Below are positions 32,900 to 42,000 of a DNA stretch of 64,000 nt, piece by piece. The stretch comes from Spirosoma sordidisoli (GTDB lineage Bacteria > Bacteroidota > Bacteroidia > Cytophagales > Spirosomataceae). Positions within the stretch are counted from its first letter, which is position 1. Each line of letters opens with the position of its first letter. A program made the translations under genes and the position numbers. The stretch is from assembly GCF_004138325.1 (NCBI RefSeq), contig NZ_SBLB01000006.1:372001-436000 (forward strand). The letters are read 5' to 3'. A model generated the notes under the pieces. The model did no database searches, was not told the origin of the DNA, and saw nothing but the letters and a program-made list of their open reading frames with translations.

Positions 32900-33919
32900 A
32901 TGCCGACACTCGTCAAGCCAACCCGTTCGTTCTCCGATACGCTTCTGAGCCAGTACCGCCAGCAGGGCGACCCGCCTGCCGATGCCGTTCTGGCCGCCGT
33001 TGCCGATACCAGCGGACGCGGGGGCATCAGCCTACTGATGCAGTGGCTGGCCGACACCCATGATGTCGATCTGGCTCAGCAGCCGGCAGCCGTTCAGGCG
33101 TTTTTTGCCGAACACGCCCGTCTTCCCGACTGGGCCGACCCGGCCCGGATGAAGCGCGGGATGGCCTTTTTTCAGCAACATGCCGGCCTGATTGGACTCG
33201 TACTGGGCACCTACTCACTGCCTTATACCTACATGGGTGCCGATGGGGTGCAGCTGCTCTGGCTTACCGAACGGATCAAAAACGATACGGCCCGACGCCT
33301 GCAGGAAACCGGCGAGTGGGTCTTTGGAGTCAACACGCCCAACGAATGGAGCGGTCCCGTCAAAGCCGTTCTGCGCACGCTGAAAGTCCGGCTGATTCAT
33401 GCCGGCGCCCGCTGGTTCGGGTTGCAGTCGGGGCGCTGGAACATGGACTGGGGTATGCCCGTCAACCAGGAAGACATGGCCGGTACCAACCTGTCGTTCT
33501 CGTACATTGTGCTGCGGGGCCTGCGGCAGTCGGGCGTTGCGGCCACCGAACAGGAAGAAGAAGATTACCTGCACCACATCAACGTCATTGCCGCGCTGAA
33601 TGGTGTTGCCCATGAACTGCTTCCCCAGAACCTGCGCGAGGCCTACCACCTCGACCGCGCCATTGCCCGTCGGCAATTTCGAGCGTCCGAAGCCGGCAAA
33701 GGCCTGACCAGCGCGCTTCTCAACGCCATTGCCGAGGTAGCCGGAAAAGCGTCGGGCCAGCCCGATAACGTCAGGAACCTCGCAGCCGCTCAGATGCGTT
33801 TCTTTCTGGGCGACAGCCACGCCGACGCCCTCGGGCTGCCAGCCGTTCCACTGGAAAAGCGCATCGTCAATGTCGTCAGGCGGCTTCCCATATTTCCCAA
33901 TACCGTTTTCAGCCTGTAA
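32900..33919 (+). CDS. MpaB/latex-clearing-like oxygenase (DUF2236)
   Basis: 339 residues of the MpaB/rubber-oxygenase superfamily, haem-dependent oxygenases in characterised members. Typical features are a helical core with LPDWADPARMKRGMAFFQQH near residue 75, GTYSLPYTYMGADGVQLLW, and WNMDWGMPVNQEDMAGTNLSF. No signal peptide or membrane helix. The reaction here is unknown. It lies 45 bp after the MBL gene and 50 bp before mnmE, so it may share a transcript with either. Confidence 0.85.
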   Translation: MPTLVKPTRSFSDTLLSQYRQQGDPPADAVLAAVADTSGRGGISLLMQWLADTHDVDLAQQPAAVQAFFAEHARLPDWADPARMKRGMAFFQQHAGLIGLVLGTYSLPYTYMGADGVQLLWLTERIKNDTARRLQETGEWVFGVNTPNEWSGPVKAVLRTLKVRLIHAGARWFGLQSGRWNMDWGMPVNQEDMAGTNLSFSYIVLRGLRQSGVAATEQEEEDYLHHINVIAALNGVAHELLPQNLREAYHLDRAIARRQFRASEAGKGLTSALLNAIAEVAGKASGQPDNVRNLAAAQMRFFLGDSHADALGLPAVPLEKRIVNVVRRLPIFPNTVFSL

Positions 33920-33969
33920 GTCCGCAGGGTTGCAGATCAGCCGCGCTGAACCGAAACACAAACGTAACC

Positions 33970-35361
33970 TTGATTCAGTTAGATCCTATTGCCGCCCTGG
34001 CCACGGCTCCCGGAATTGGCGCCATTGCCGTTATCCGCGTATCGGGCCAGGACGCCATTTCCATAACGAACCGATTTTTCCGGGGCAGGGACCTCACCAG
34101 GCAGGCCAGCCACACGGCGCATTTCGGTACCCTCCGCAACCGCCCCGACGCATCGGGCGAAGAAACCATCATCGACGAGGTGCTGGTAACCATTTTCCGG
34201 GCACCGCGCTCCTTTACCAAAGAAGATGTTGTCGAGATTTCGTGCCACGGCTCGGAGTTCATCATCCAGCAGATTCTGCGACGGCTGACCGAAGAAGGCG
34301 TCCGGCTGGCCCGACCGGGCGAGTTTACCCAGCGCGCGTTTCTGAACGGGCAGTTCGATCTGGTTCAGGCCGAGGCCGTGGCCGATCTGATCGCGTCCGA
34401 CTCCGATGCGAGCCACAGGGCCGCCCTCACCCAACTGCGGGGCGGCTTCTCGCGGCAGCTTAAAACCCTGCGCCAGCAGCTGATCGACTTCGTGGCGCTG
34501 GTAGAACTCGAACTGGATTTTGGGGAAGAAGACGTCGAGTTTGCCCACCGCGATCAGCTCCGGCAGCTGATGCTCGACATCCGGCGGGTGCTGCATCCCC
34601 TGATCGAGTCGTTCTCAACCGGCAACGCCATCAAAAACGGCGTACCGACCGTCATTGTCGGTAAACCCAACGCTGGCAAATCAACCCTGCTGAACGCGCT
34701 GCTGAACGAAGAAAAAGCCATTGTCTCCGATATTCCCGGCACCACCCGCGACGTGATCGAAGATGAACTGTTCATCGACGGTATCCGCTTCCGGCTCATC
34801 GACACCGCCGGGCTGCGGCAGGCTACCGACACCATCGAAGCCATTGGTATTGAGCGGACGCAGCAGAAAATGCGGGATGCATCGCTGGTCATCTACCTGT
34901 TCGACGGTCTCAACATCGCCCCCACCGACCTGCGCGACGCCGTAGCCGAGGTGCGGACATCGGGAAAACCGTACCTGCTGATCGGCAACAAACTGGACGC
35001 CATTGACGCCGGCCGCAAAGAAGAATTGGAGGGTATCGCCAGCGAACCCATCGTCTGGATATCGGCCGCCCGGCATACGCATCTGGATGAGCTTAAGGCG
35101 GCTCTGTCGGCCCGTGTCCGCACCGATGCCGCCGTTCAGACGGGCAGCGCCGTAGTGACCAATGCCCGGCATTACGAGCACCTCACCGGCACCGACAACG
35201 CCCTGGCCCGCGCCATTACCGGCCTCGACACCGGCGTTACCCCCGACTGGCTGGCGATGGACTTACGGGTCGCCCTGCAACACCTGGGTGAGCTGACCGG
35301 CGAGATCACCACGGACGACCTGCTGGATTCGATCTTCAGCAAATTCTGCATCGGCAAGTAA
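33970..35361 (+). CDS. mnmE: tRNA uridine-5-carboxymethylaminomethyl modification GTPase, TTG start
   Basis: With MnmG it modifies wobble uridine 34 of tRNAs. 463 residues: N-terminal tetrahydrofolate-binding domain (DPIAALATAPGIGAIAVIRVSG), helical domain, inserted G domain with GKPNAGKSTLL, DTAGLR and NKLD, and the universal C-terminal FCIGK that carries the functional Cys. The family N-terminus begins exactly at a TTG codon at 33970, and no ATG precedes it in frame nearby, so TTG is the likely start. Its last 19 bp form the left attachment copy of a genomic island, yet the gene is intact. Confidence 0.96.
   Translation: MIQLDPIAALATAPGIGAIAVIRVSGQDAISITNRFFRGRDLTRQASHTAHFGTLRNRPDASGEETIIDEVLVTIFRAPRSFTKEDVVEISCHGSEFIIQQILRRLTEEGVRLARPGEFTQRAFLNGQFDLVQAEAVADLIASDSDASHRAALTQLRGGFSRQLKTLRQQLIDFVALVELELDFGEEDVEFAHRDQLRQLMLDIRRVLHPLIESFSTGNAIKNGVPTVIVGKPNAGKSTLLNALLNEEKAIVSDIPGTTRDVIEDELFIDGIRFRLIDTAGLRQATDTIEAIGIERTQQKMRDASLVIYLFDGLNIAPTDLRDAVAEVRTSGKPYLLIGNKLDAIDAGRKEELEGIASEPIVWISAARHTHLDELKAALSARVRTDAAVQTGSAVVTNARHYEHLTGTDNALARAITGLDTGVTPDWLAMDLRVALQHLGELTGEITTDDLLDSIFSKFCIGK
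35343..35361 (+). repeat. Left attachment-site copy (attL) at the mnmE 3' end
   Basis: ATTCTGCATCGGCAAGTAA, ending on the mnmE stop codon, is repeated exactly at 46279-46297. It is the synonymous equivalent of the mnmE/trmE 3'-end site used by SGI1-family integrases. The match ends on both sides (A versus T before, C versus G after). Confidence 0.85.
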
Positions 35362-35365
35362 CCCT

Positions 35366-35500
35366 TTGTCTACAAAAAAACTCCGTTTCAACTCCATCGA
35401 CACCTATAATGGTTACCAGCTGGCTGGCCAGCAGAAGCGTCTGTTTATCGGCGCTGGCTACCTGGATCAGATCCAGAAAACTGACCAAGGCCTCGCGTAG
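35366..35500 (+). pseudogene. Possible short or remnant coding sequence just inside attL
   Basis: A 44-codon open frame (TTG at 35366, TAG at 35498-35500) reads protein-like (FNSIDTYNGYQLAG, QQKRLFIGAGYLDQIQ) but has no ATG and no recognised family. SGI1-type islands often carry their integrase close to the mnmE junction, so this might be a remnant of a lost gene. From 35501 to 35587 nothing is recognisable. Confidence 0.2.
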
Positions 35501-35587
35501 CTTTTGTCCCAACTATTGCCTGTAGACCCTGGCCTCGTGTTCCAAACAAATAAGCGGTCATTTTAACAGTAGTCCAACTACCAATAC

Positions 35588-35664
35588 GTGCATTATACTG
35601 CCCTTTTGCGTATATATTTACGTAGCATTCATCTTTCACGATCAAAAAGGGTAGTATAATGCAC
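35588..35664. promoter_or_regulatory. Palindromic operator upstream of the hipBST operon
   Basis: A 20-bp inverted repeat with one mismatch: left arm GTGCATTATACTGCCCTTTT (35588-35607), right arm ending TAGTATAATGCAC (35645-35664), spacer 37 nt. The right arm ends 1 bp before the hipB start codon and the spacer contains GCGTATATATTTACGTAG, a likely promoter core. HipB-type proteins repress their own operon by binding such arms, so two dimer sites on one DNA face are expected. Confidence 0.75.
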
Positions 35665-35665
35665 T

Positions 35666-35872
35666 ATGGATGAATTAATTTCGAAGCTTATTGCGCGTCG
35701 GAATGCGCTGCGCCTGACGCAGGAGTACCTGGCCGAGCTGGCAGGGGTCAGCCTGCGAACGATAAAAGCCATCGAGTCGGGCGCGGGTAACCCCAGGGTG
35801 TCTACCCTGCTCAAACTGGCCGACGTATTGGGCATGGAACTCAGATGGATCGTAAAACCACATAACCTGTAA
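35666..35872 (+). CDS. hipB: HipB-like HTH antitoxin/repressor
   Basis: A 68-residue XRE-type helix-turn-helix protein: LIARRNALRLTQEYLAELAGVSLRTIKAIESGAGNPRVSTLLKLADVLGMEL, the standard five-helix fold. It is first in a three-gene operon and starts immediately after a strong inverted repeat, its likely operator. Expected role: autorepression of the operon and, with HipS, control of the HipT kinase. Separated from the next gene by 4 bp. Confidence 0.9.
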   Translation: MDELISKLIARRNALRLTQEYLAELAGVSLRTIKAIESGAGNPRVSTLLKLADVLGMELRWIVKPHNL

Positions 35873-35876
35873 TCGC

Positions 35877-36206
35877 ATGCGCCAGGCGGCCGTTTACCGA
35901 AACCAGGAACTGGCGGGTTATCTCACCGAAGAAACTACCCAACACTACATCTTCCGCTACGATGAGGGGTGGCTGGCCGACGCGCAAAAACCGGCAATCA
36001 GTCTGACCTTACCCAAACGCCAGGCGCCTTATGAAAGCAATCAGCTCTTCCCGTTTTTTGCCAATCTGCTCAGCGAGGGCGTGAACCGGCGTTTACAGAG
36101 CACTCAGCTTCACATCGACGAGAACGACAGCTTCGGTCTGCTACTCGCTACGGCCCGGTACGATACCATCGGCGCCATCACCGTACAGCCCCTGATTGCC
36201 CCATGA
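35877..36206 (+). CDS. hipS: HipS-like antitoxin (HipA N-terminal subdomain)
   Basis: 109 residues matching the N-terminal subdomain of HipA as a separate protein (VYRNQELAGYLTEE, YIFRYDEGWLAD, PAISLTLPKRQAPYES, LFPFFANLLSEGVNR). In HipBST systems this piece is the antitoxin that neutralises the kinase. It overlaps the next gene by 4 bp (ATGA), so translation is coupled. The family length (about 105) agrees. Confidence 0.87.
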   Translation: MRQAAVYRNQELAGYLTEETTQHYIFRYDEGWLADAQKPAISLTLPKRQAPYESNQLFPFFANLLSEGVNRRLQSTQLHIDENDSFGLLLATARYDTIGAITVQPLIAP

Positions 36207-37213
36207 GTATACCTCCTGTTTCCTGTTGTCCGGGCACGCTCGCCGAGGGGTTTACAACCTATAGCCCCGCCTGTCTGCGCCAGCTGTTCAACGGCAAACG
36301 GGTGAGCCACCTGTTGCCCTATGAACAGCCGCAGCGCGACGAGGTCGTGGCCGGTTTTTTCCTGGAAAATCGTAAACGGATTTCCATATCGGGCGTGCAG
36401 GAAAAAGAGAGCCTGCTGCTGGACAGGAACCAACTCCGGCTTACCCAGGCCGGCGAGCAGGGAACCTATATGCTTAAGCCCATTCCGCGCGATGTGCTGA
36501 AGGTAGATCAGGTGCCGGCCAATGAACACCTGACCATGCAGATTGCCCGGCAGGTCTATGGAATCGACACCGCTGCTAACGCGCTGGTGTTCTTTCAGGA
36601 TGGCGCACCGGCCTACCTGACCAAACGCTTCGACGTAAAACCCGATGGGACCAAATGGGGCGTTGAGGATTTCGCGTCGCTGGCGGGTAAAACAAACCAG
36701 AACGCCGGGCCTACTTTCAAGTACACCTACAGCTATGAAGAAGCGGGGCTGCTGATCCGGCAGTACGTGGCCGCCTGGCGGGTCGAGATCGAGCGGTATT
36801 TCAGGCTGGTCGTCTTCAATTTCCTGTTTTCGAATGGCGACGCGCACCTGAAAAACTTTTCGCTGCTGGAGTCGGCCTACGGTGATTACCTGCTCAGCCC
36901 GGCCTATGATCTGCTCAACACGCACCTGCATGTCGACGATACCGACTTCGCCCTGGACAACGGTCTGTTTGCCGATGGGTACCGATCGGCAATCTTTACC
37001 CGCACGAACCATCCGGGGCTGAGCGACTTTACCGAGTTTGGTCGGCGGATCGGGGTAGCCGACAGGCGGATCGAACCGCTATTGGCGCCGTTTCGCGAGC
37101 GGCAGGCCAGCGTCAGCCGTCTGGTTGACCGATCGTTTCTGAATGAAAGCAGCAAGCGGGCTTACCTGCTGCATTACAACACCAAACGGAACTTCTTGAA
37201 CCAGTTAGGGTAA
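36203..37213 (+). CDS. hipT: HipT-like Ser/Thr kinase toxin
   Basis: 336 residues: HipA core lacking the N-terminal subdomain, as in HipT. It begins with a Cys-containing segment (CPGTLAEGFTTYSPACLRQLF). The Gly-rich loop is RISISGVQEK, with Ser61 and Ser63 in the S-x-S arrangement reported to be autophosphorylated in E. coli HipT. Catalytic residues: Asp213/Lys216/Asn218 in NGDAHLKNFS and Asp236 in SPAYDLL. Characterised HipT phosphorylates tryptophanyl-tRNA synthetase and stops translation; the target here is untested. Last gene of the hipBST operon. Confidence 0.9.
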   Translation: MSIPPVSCCPGTLAEGFTTYSPACLRQLFNGKRVSHLLPYEQPQRDEVVAGFFLENRKRISISGVQEKESLLLDRNQLRLTQAGEQGTYMLKPIPRDVLKVDQVPANEHLTMQIARQVYGIDTAANALVFFQDGAPAYLTKRFDVKPDGTKWGVEDFASLAGKTNQNAGPTFKYTYSYEEAGLLIRQYVAAWRVEIERYFRLVVFNFLFSNGDAHLKNFSLLESAYGDYLLSPAYDLLNTHLHVDDTDFALDNGLFADGYRSAIFTRTNHPGLSDFTEFGRRIGVADRRIEPLLAPFRERQASVSRLVDRSFLNESSKRAYLLHYNTKRNFLNQLG

Positions 37214-37290
37214 TCACCCTCTATCGGCAACAGGTAATTCTTCAACAATTAATCACATACCCACGTGAACTTTATGAGCGGCCAGACCGC

Positions 37291-37324
37291 TTTGTAGATG
37301 TTGTAGCCTAACCGCTTAACTTTG
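37291..37324 (+). promoter_or_regulatory. Bacteroidota-type promoter for the acidic membrane protein gene
   Basis: A TTTG (37291-37294) and an exact TAACTTTG -7 box (37317-37324) are separated by 22 nt. The ATG lies 20 bp downstream. This would start a separate transcript after hipT and could reach the efflux operon. Confidence 0.55.
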
Positions 37325-37343
37325 TGTTGCATTAACTCCCCCG

Positions 37344-37751
37344 ATGAACAAACGACGGTCTGGTAATCCGATCTGGCACCGATTATTCTGTCTGTTGATG
37401 GCGTTCTACGTCATTAACGTCAGTATCGATGCGCCCGACGGGTACGTCACGCCGAACAGCCGGGGCGAATACCGAGAAGACCTCTCCTTCAACGAAATCG
37501 AAAGCTTCAGCGAGTTGGTACTGGAGACGATATTCGGCATTCAGGACGCCGTTCCAGAGCATGACGAGTCTGACGAAGAAGAAGACCAGGTATCCAAAAT
37601 TTTTGTCGACTGGTCAGTTCCCGGACCGGTTGTTATCTACGCGTTTGCGGCTTCTGTCGGCTTTGTAGCGGTGCCGGTTCAGGCATTTACCCATTCGATC
37701 TACCGCTCCAGATCGACCGACATCAATACCCCTCCCCCCCAGATCGCGTAA
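37344..37751 (+). CDS. Small acidic membrane-associated hypothetical protein
   Basis: 135 residues. An N-terminal hydrophobic segment after a basic start (NKRRSGNPIWHRLFCLLMAFYVINVSID) looks like a signal anchor, the middle is very acidic (PEHDESDEEEDQ), and a second hydrophobic stretch (about 93-112, GPVVIYAFAASVGFVAVPVQ) is followed by a basic tail. No family recognised, though small proteins of this kind are often seen ahead of RND efflux genes in Bacteroidota. It has its own promoter-like sequence and lies 137 bp before the adaptor gene. Confidence 0.65.
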   Translation: MNKRRSGNPIWHRLFCLLMAFYVINVSIDAPDGYVTPNSRGEYREDLSFNEIESFSELVLETIFGIQDAVPEHDESDEEEDQVSKIFVDWSVPGPVVIYAFAASVGFVAVPVQAFTHSIYRSRSTDINTPPPQIA

Positions 37752-37888
37752 CGACTGATACGCCTATTGGCCAATCAGGGCAGGTCCGTTCCGGGTCTGT
37801 GCAGGCTATGGTGCGTCCTGATGCCCCGGCTAGTTATTAGCCCGGAGCCTTTCCATCCATTTTTCTCGTTCATTTTACCAAACAGACT

Positions 37889-39046
37889 ATGTCTGCACAA
37901 CTGGCGACCCGCTCTGTCCGGGTCCAATTGTCGGCGCCTGTCCTGTTCGTTCTGCTGGTAGTGGCCTTATTGCCAGGCTGCTCGAGCGAAACCAAACAGC
38001 AAGCGGCCCAAACCGAAACCTATCCGGTCATTCAGCCGGTCATTACCGATACGATTTACGCCAAAGAGTATGTTGCCGACATACAGGCCGTACAGAATGT
38101 TGAGATACGCACCCGTATTGAAGGCTATCTCGACCGCATTTACGTCGATGAAGGGACGTTCGTGCAGAAGGGGCAGCTACTCTTCACGGTCAGCAACCCG
38201 GAGTACCGGGAAGAACTCCTGAAGGCACAGGCCAGCCTGAAAAATGCCATGGCGGAAGCCAAAACCGCCGATGTTGAGGTCAAAAGTGTTTCCCTGCTGG
38301 CGGGTAAGCAGATCATTTCAGGCATCGAACTCGAGAAGGCTCAGGCAAAACTAGCGGCCAGCCAGGCCAAGATTGACGAGGCCAGAACGTCAGAAACAGC
38401 AGCCAGACTCAAGCTGGCTCTCACCCAGATCCGCGCTCCCTTTGCCGGCACCATTGACCGGATACCGAATAAAGTGGGAAGTCTGGTCGGCGAAGGAACC
38501 CTGCTGACAACCCTCTCCGATAACCGGCAGGTATTCGCTTATTTCAACGTACCCGAAGGCGAATACCTGGATTTCATGACCGCTCACAACCCGTTACAAA
38601 AACGGGCCGTGTCGCTCCTGCTGGCCAATAATCGACTGCACGGTAGCCCGGGCGCCATCGAAAAAGTAGATGGCCAGATTGACCGTAGTACCGGAAATAT
38701 TGCCTTCCGCGCCCGCTTCGCCAACCCCCGGAACCTGCTCAAACACGGATCGAGCGGCAAAGTCCGGATGAATCAGACCGTAACGAACGCGCTGCTTATT
38801 CCGCAGCAGGCGGCCTTTGAGCTCCAGGATAAACTCTTTGTATTCGTGGTCGGGGCTGACAACAGGGTGCAGATGCGGAGCTTCGTGCCCAGGCTTCGGC
38901 TGCCGCAGCTCTACGTAGTCGGATCGGGTCTGTCGGCCAGTGACCGGATCCTGTACGAAGGCATACAAACCGTCAAAGAAGGTGATATCATCCAGCCCAA
39001 ACTGCTGTCGGCCCCGCAGGTCATGGCGCAGCTAGCCAGGCAATAA
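37889..39046 (+). CDS. RND efflux periplasmic adaptor lipoprotein (AcrA/MexA family)
   Basis: 385 residues with lipobox LLPGC (Cys31). The order is that of membrane-fusion proteins: first lipoyl half (VRT-type segment VEIRTRIEGYLDRIYVDEGTFVQKGQLLF), a coiled-coil hairpin (LLKAQASLKNAMAEAK...KAQAKLAASQAKIDEA), second lipoyl half (LALTQIRAPFAGTIDRI), then beta-barrel and membrane-proximal domains. It links the pump to the outer-membrane channel. First gene of a three-gene operon; the pump starts 12 bp after its stop. The drug range is unknown. Confidence 0.93.
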   Translation: MSAQLATRSVRVQLSAPVLFVLLVVALLPGCSSETKQQAAQTETYPVIQPVITDTIYAKEYVADIQAVQNVEIRTRIEGYLDRIYVDEGTFVQKGQLLFTVSNPEYREELLKAQASLKNAMAEAKTADVEVKSVSLLAGKQIISGIELEKAQAKLAASQAKIDEARTSETAARLKLALTQIRAPFAGTIDRIPNKVGSLVGEGTLLTTLSDNRQVFAYFNVPEGEYLDFMTAHNPLQKRAVSLLLANNRLHGSPGAIEKVDGQIDRSTGNIAFRARFANPRNLLKHGSSGKVRMNQTVTNALLIPQQAAFELQDKLFVFVVGADNRVQMRSFVPRLRLPQLYVVGSGLSASDRILYEGIQTVKEGDIIQPKLLSAPQVMAQLARQ

Positions 39047-39058
39047 CTGACCCATATT

Positions 39059-42000
39059 ATGTTTTCCCGATTTATCGAACGCCCCGTACTGGCTATTGTC
39101 ATCTCGGTGATAATTACCCTGCTGGGTCTGCTGGCGGTAACCCAGCTCCCGATGACCCAGTTTCCGGCCGTCGCTCCGCCGGAGGTCAACGTAACCACTG
39201 AATATACGGGCGCCAACGCCGAAACCTCCGTTAGGGCCGTCATCACGCCCCTCGAACGGGCTATCAACGGCGTACCGGGCATGAAATATATGTCGTCCGA
39301 TGCCACCAACGACGGCGTAAGCGTCGTGCAGATCATCTTCGAGGTAGGCACCGACCCCGACGTAGCCGCCGTAAACGTGCAGAACCGCGTGGCGGCCGTG
39401 ATGGCCGAGTTGCCATCGGAGGTGATTAAGAACGGGGTAAAAATTGCCAAAGAAGAAAACTCGATGCTGATGTATCTGAATATCTTCAGCGACAATAATG
39501 CCCTCGACGAGAAGTTCCTCTATAATTTCACCGATATCAACATCCTGGCCGAACTCAAGCGGATCAAAGGTGTGGGGTATGCTGACATCATGGGCGCCCG
39601 TGAGTATGCCATGCGGATCTGGCTCAAGCCAGACCGGATGCTGGCCTACAATATATCTGCCGATGAAGTGGTTGAAAAACTACAGGCTCAGAACGTGGAA
39701 GCGGCTCCGGGCAAGCTGGGGGAAAGCTCTGACAAGCAGGGACAGGCGCTGCAGTACGTGCTGAAATACACCGGTAAATACACCACCGAGGAGGAGTACG
39801 GCAACATACCCCTGCGGGCCAACACCGACGGGGAGCTGCTCCGGCTCAAAGATCTGGCCGACATTGAGTTCAGCACGACGTATTACGATGTTGTATCGAA
39901 GCATAACGGGCGCCCGTCGGCTGCCATCATGCTCAGGCAACTGCCGGGTTCCAACGCCAGTGAGGTTATTGCCGGTATCAAGGCCCGCATGGCCGAGCTG
40001 AAGCAAACGCGCTTTGCCCCGGGTATGGACTATGAAATTACCTACGACGTATCCCGCTTTCTCGACGCATCCATTCACGAGGTGATCAAGACGCTCATCG
40101 AAGCGTTCGTGCTGGTCGCGCTGGTCGTGTTTCTGTTTTTGCAGGACTGGCGGTCTACGCTGATTCCTGCCATTGCCGTACCGGTAGCGCTGATCGGCAC
40201 GTTCTTCTTCATGCAGCTTTTTGGCTTCTCCATCAACCTCATCACCCTCTTCGCCCTGGTCCTGGCGATCGGGGTCGTTGTTGACGACTCCATCGTGGTC
40301 GTTGAGGCCGTTCATGCCAAAATGGAGCAGGACGATCTGGACCCCTGGGCTGCGTCGAAAGCGGCCATGAGCGAGATTGGCGGGGCCGTCATCGCCATTA
40401 CGCTGGTGATGGTTGCCGTCTTCGTACCCGTCATGTTTCTAACGGGGCCGGTGGGTATATTTTTTCGGCAGTTTGCCGTGACGATGACCGTAGCTATTCT
40501 AATCTCGGCGGTCAATGCCCTGACGCTCAGCCCGGCCCTCTGTGCATTGATCCTGAAGAACACGCACGGCGAACCCAAACAAGGAATACTCAGTGGCTTT
40601 TTTGACCGTTTTAATCGGGCCTACGACGGGTTGGCACGTCGGTATCAGCGCCTGCTGCGGCTCATCATTAATCGGCGGGTGGTGACGTTCGGTCTGCTGG
40701 GGGCGTTCTGCGCGGGCATCTGGGGCACGAGCTCGCAGGTAGCGCCGGGCTTTATTCCGAACGATGACCAGGGTACGTTCTACGCCAGCATTACCACCCC
40801 GGCGGGGGCTACCCTGGAGCGAACCCGGCAGGTGGTTGACCAGATTCAGCAACTGGCCAAAGGCATTCCCGCGATCAAATCGGTCTCCACGCTGGCGGGC
40901 AACAACATCCTCTCCGACGGTACAGGCGCCACCTTCGGCACCTGCCTGGTCAATCTCAAGGCCTGGGACGAGCGGACCGAGTCGGTCGATGAGGTGATGG
41001 AAGCCCTGGCTGAGAAGACGCGCAGCATCAAAGGTGCGCAGATCGAGTTTTTCCCGCCCCCGGCCGTGCCGGGCTACGGAAATGCCAGCGGCCTGGAGTT
41101 ACGACTACTCGACCAGACCGGCAAGGGTGACTACAAACAGATGGAAAGCGTGGTTCGGCGGTTCGTACAGGACCTGGAAGACCGACCCGAGATCGAAAAC
41201 ACATTCACCATCTTCGACGCCAGCTTCCCCCAGTACATGCTCTACGTAGACCCCGACAAAGCGGCTCAAAAAAGCGTGTCGGTCGGCAAAGCCATGCAGA
41301 CGCTGCAAACCCTGATTGGTTCGGAGTACGCTACCAACTTCATCCGCTTCGGCCAGATGTATAAGGTGATGGTGCAGGCCCTGCCGAGCTACCGGGCGCA
41401 GTTGGATGATCTGCTGAAGTTATACGTCAAGAACGACAATGGGGAAATGGTCCCTTTTTCGGCCTTCATGCGCGTGGAGCGGGTGTACGGACTGGAGCAG
41501 GCGACCCGCTACAACATGTACCCCTCTGCCGAAATTAACGGGCAGGCAGCGCCCGACTTCAGCAGCGGCAGCGCCATCCGGGCGGTTCAGGAAGTGGCGG
41601 CTACCAAACTCCCCAAGGGCTACAGCATCGACTGGGCCGGTATCTCCCGCGATGAGGTACAATCGGGCAACCAGGCCGTGATTATTTTCCTGATATGCCT
41701 GGTGTTTGTTTATCTGATCCTGTCGGCCCAGTACGAAAGCTTTCTGCTCCCGATGCCCGTGATCCTGTCTTTGCCGACGGGAGTGTTCGGAGCGTTCTTC
41801 TTTTTGTGGGTCACGGGGCTGGAAAACAACATATACGCACAGATTGCCATGGTGATGCTGATCGGTCTGCTGGGTAAAAATGCCATCCTGATCGTTGAAT
41901 TTGCCAACCAGCGCCGGGCCGAGGGACTTTCTATCGTCCGGGCCGTCGTAGAAGGCGCCCTGGCCCGGTTACGCCCTATTCTGATGACGTCCTTTGCGTT

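Noticed and set aside
35445..35645. Minus-strand 66-codon ORF in front of hipB
   Set aside because: It reads antisense through the operator arms and has no motif.
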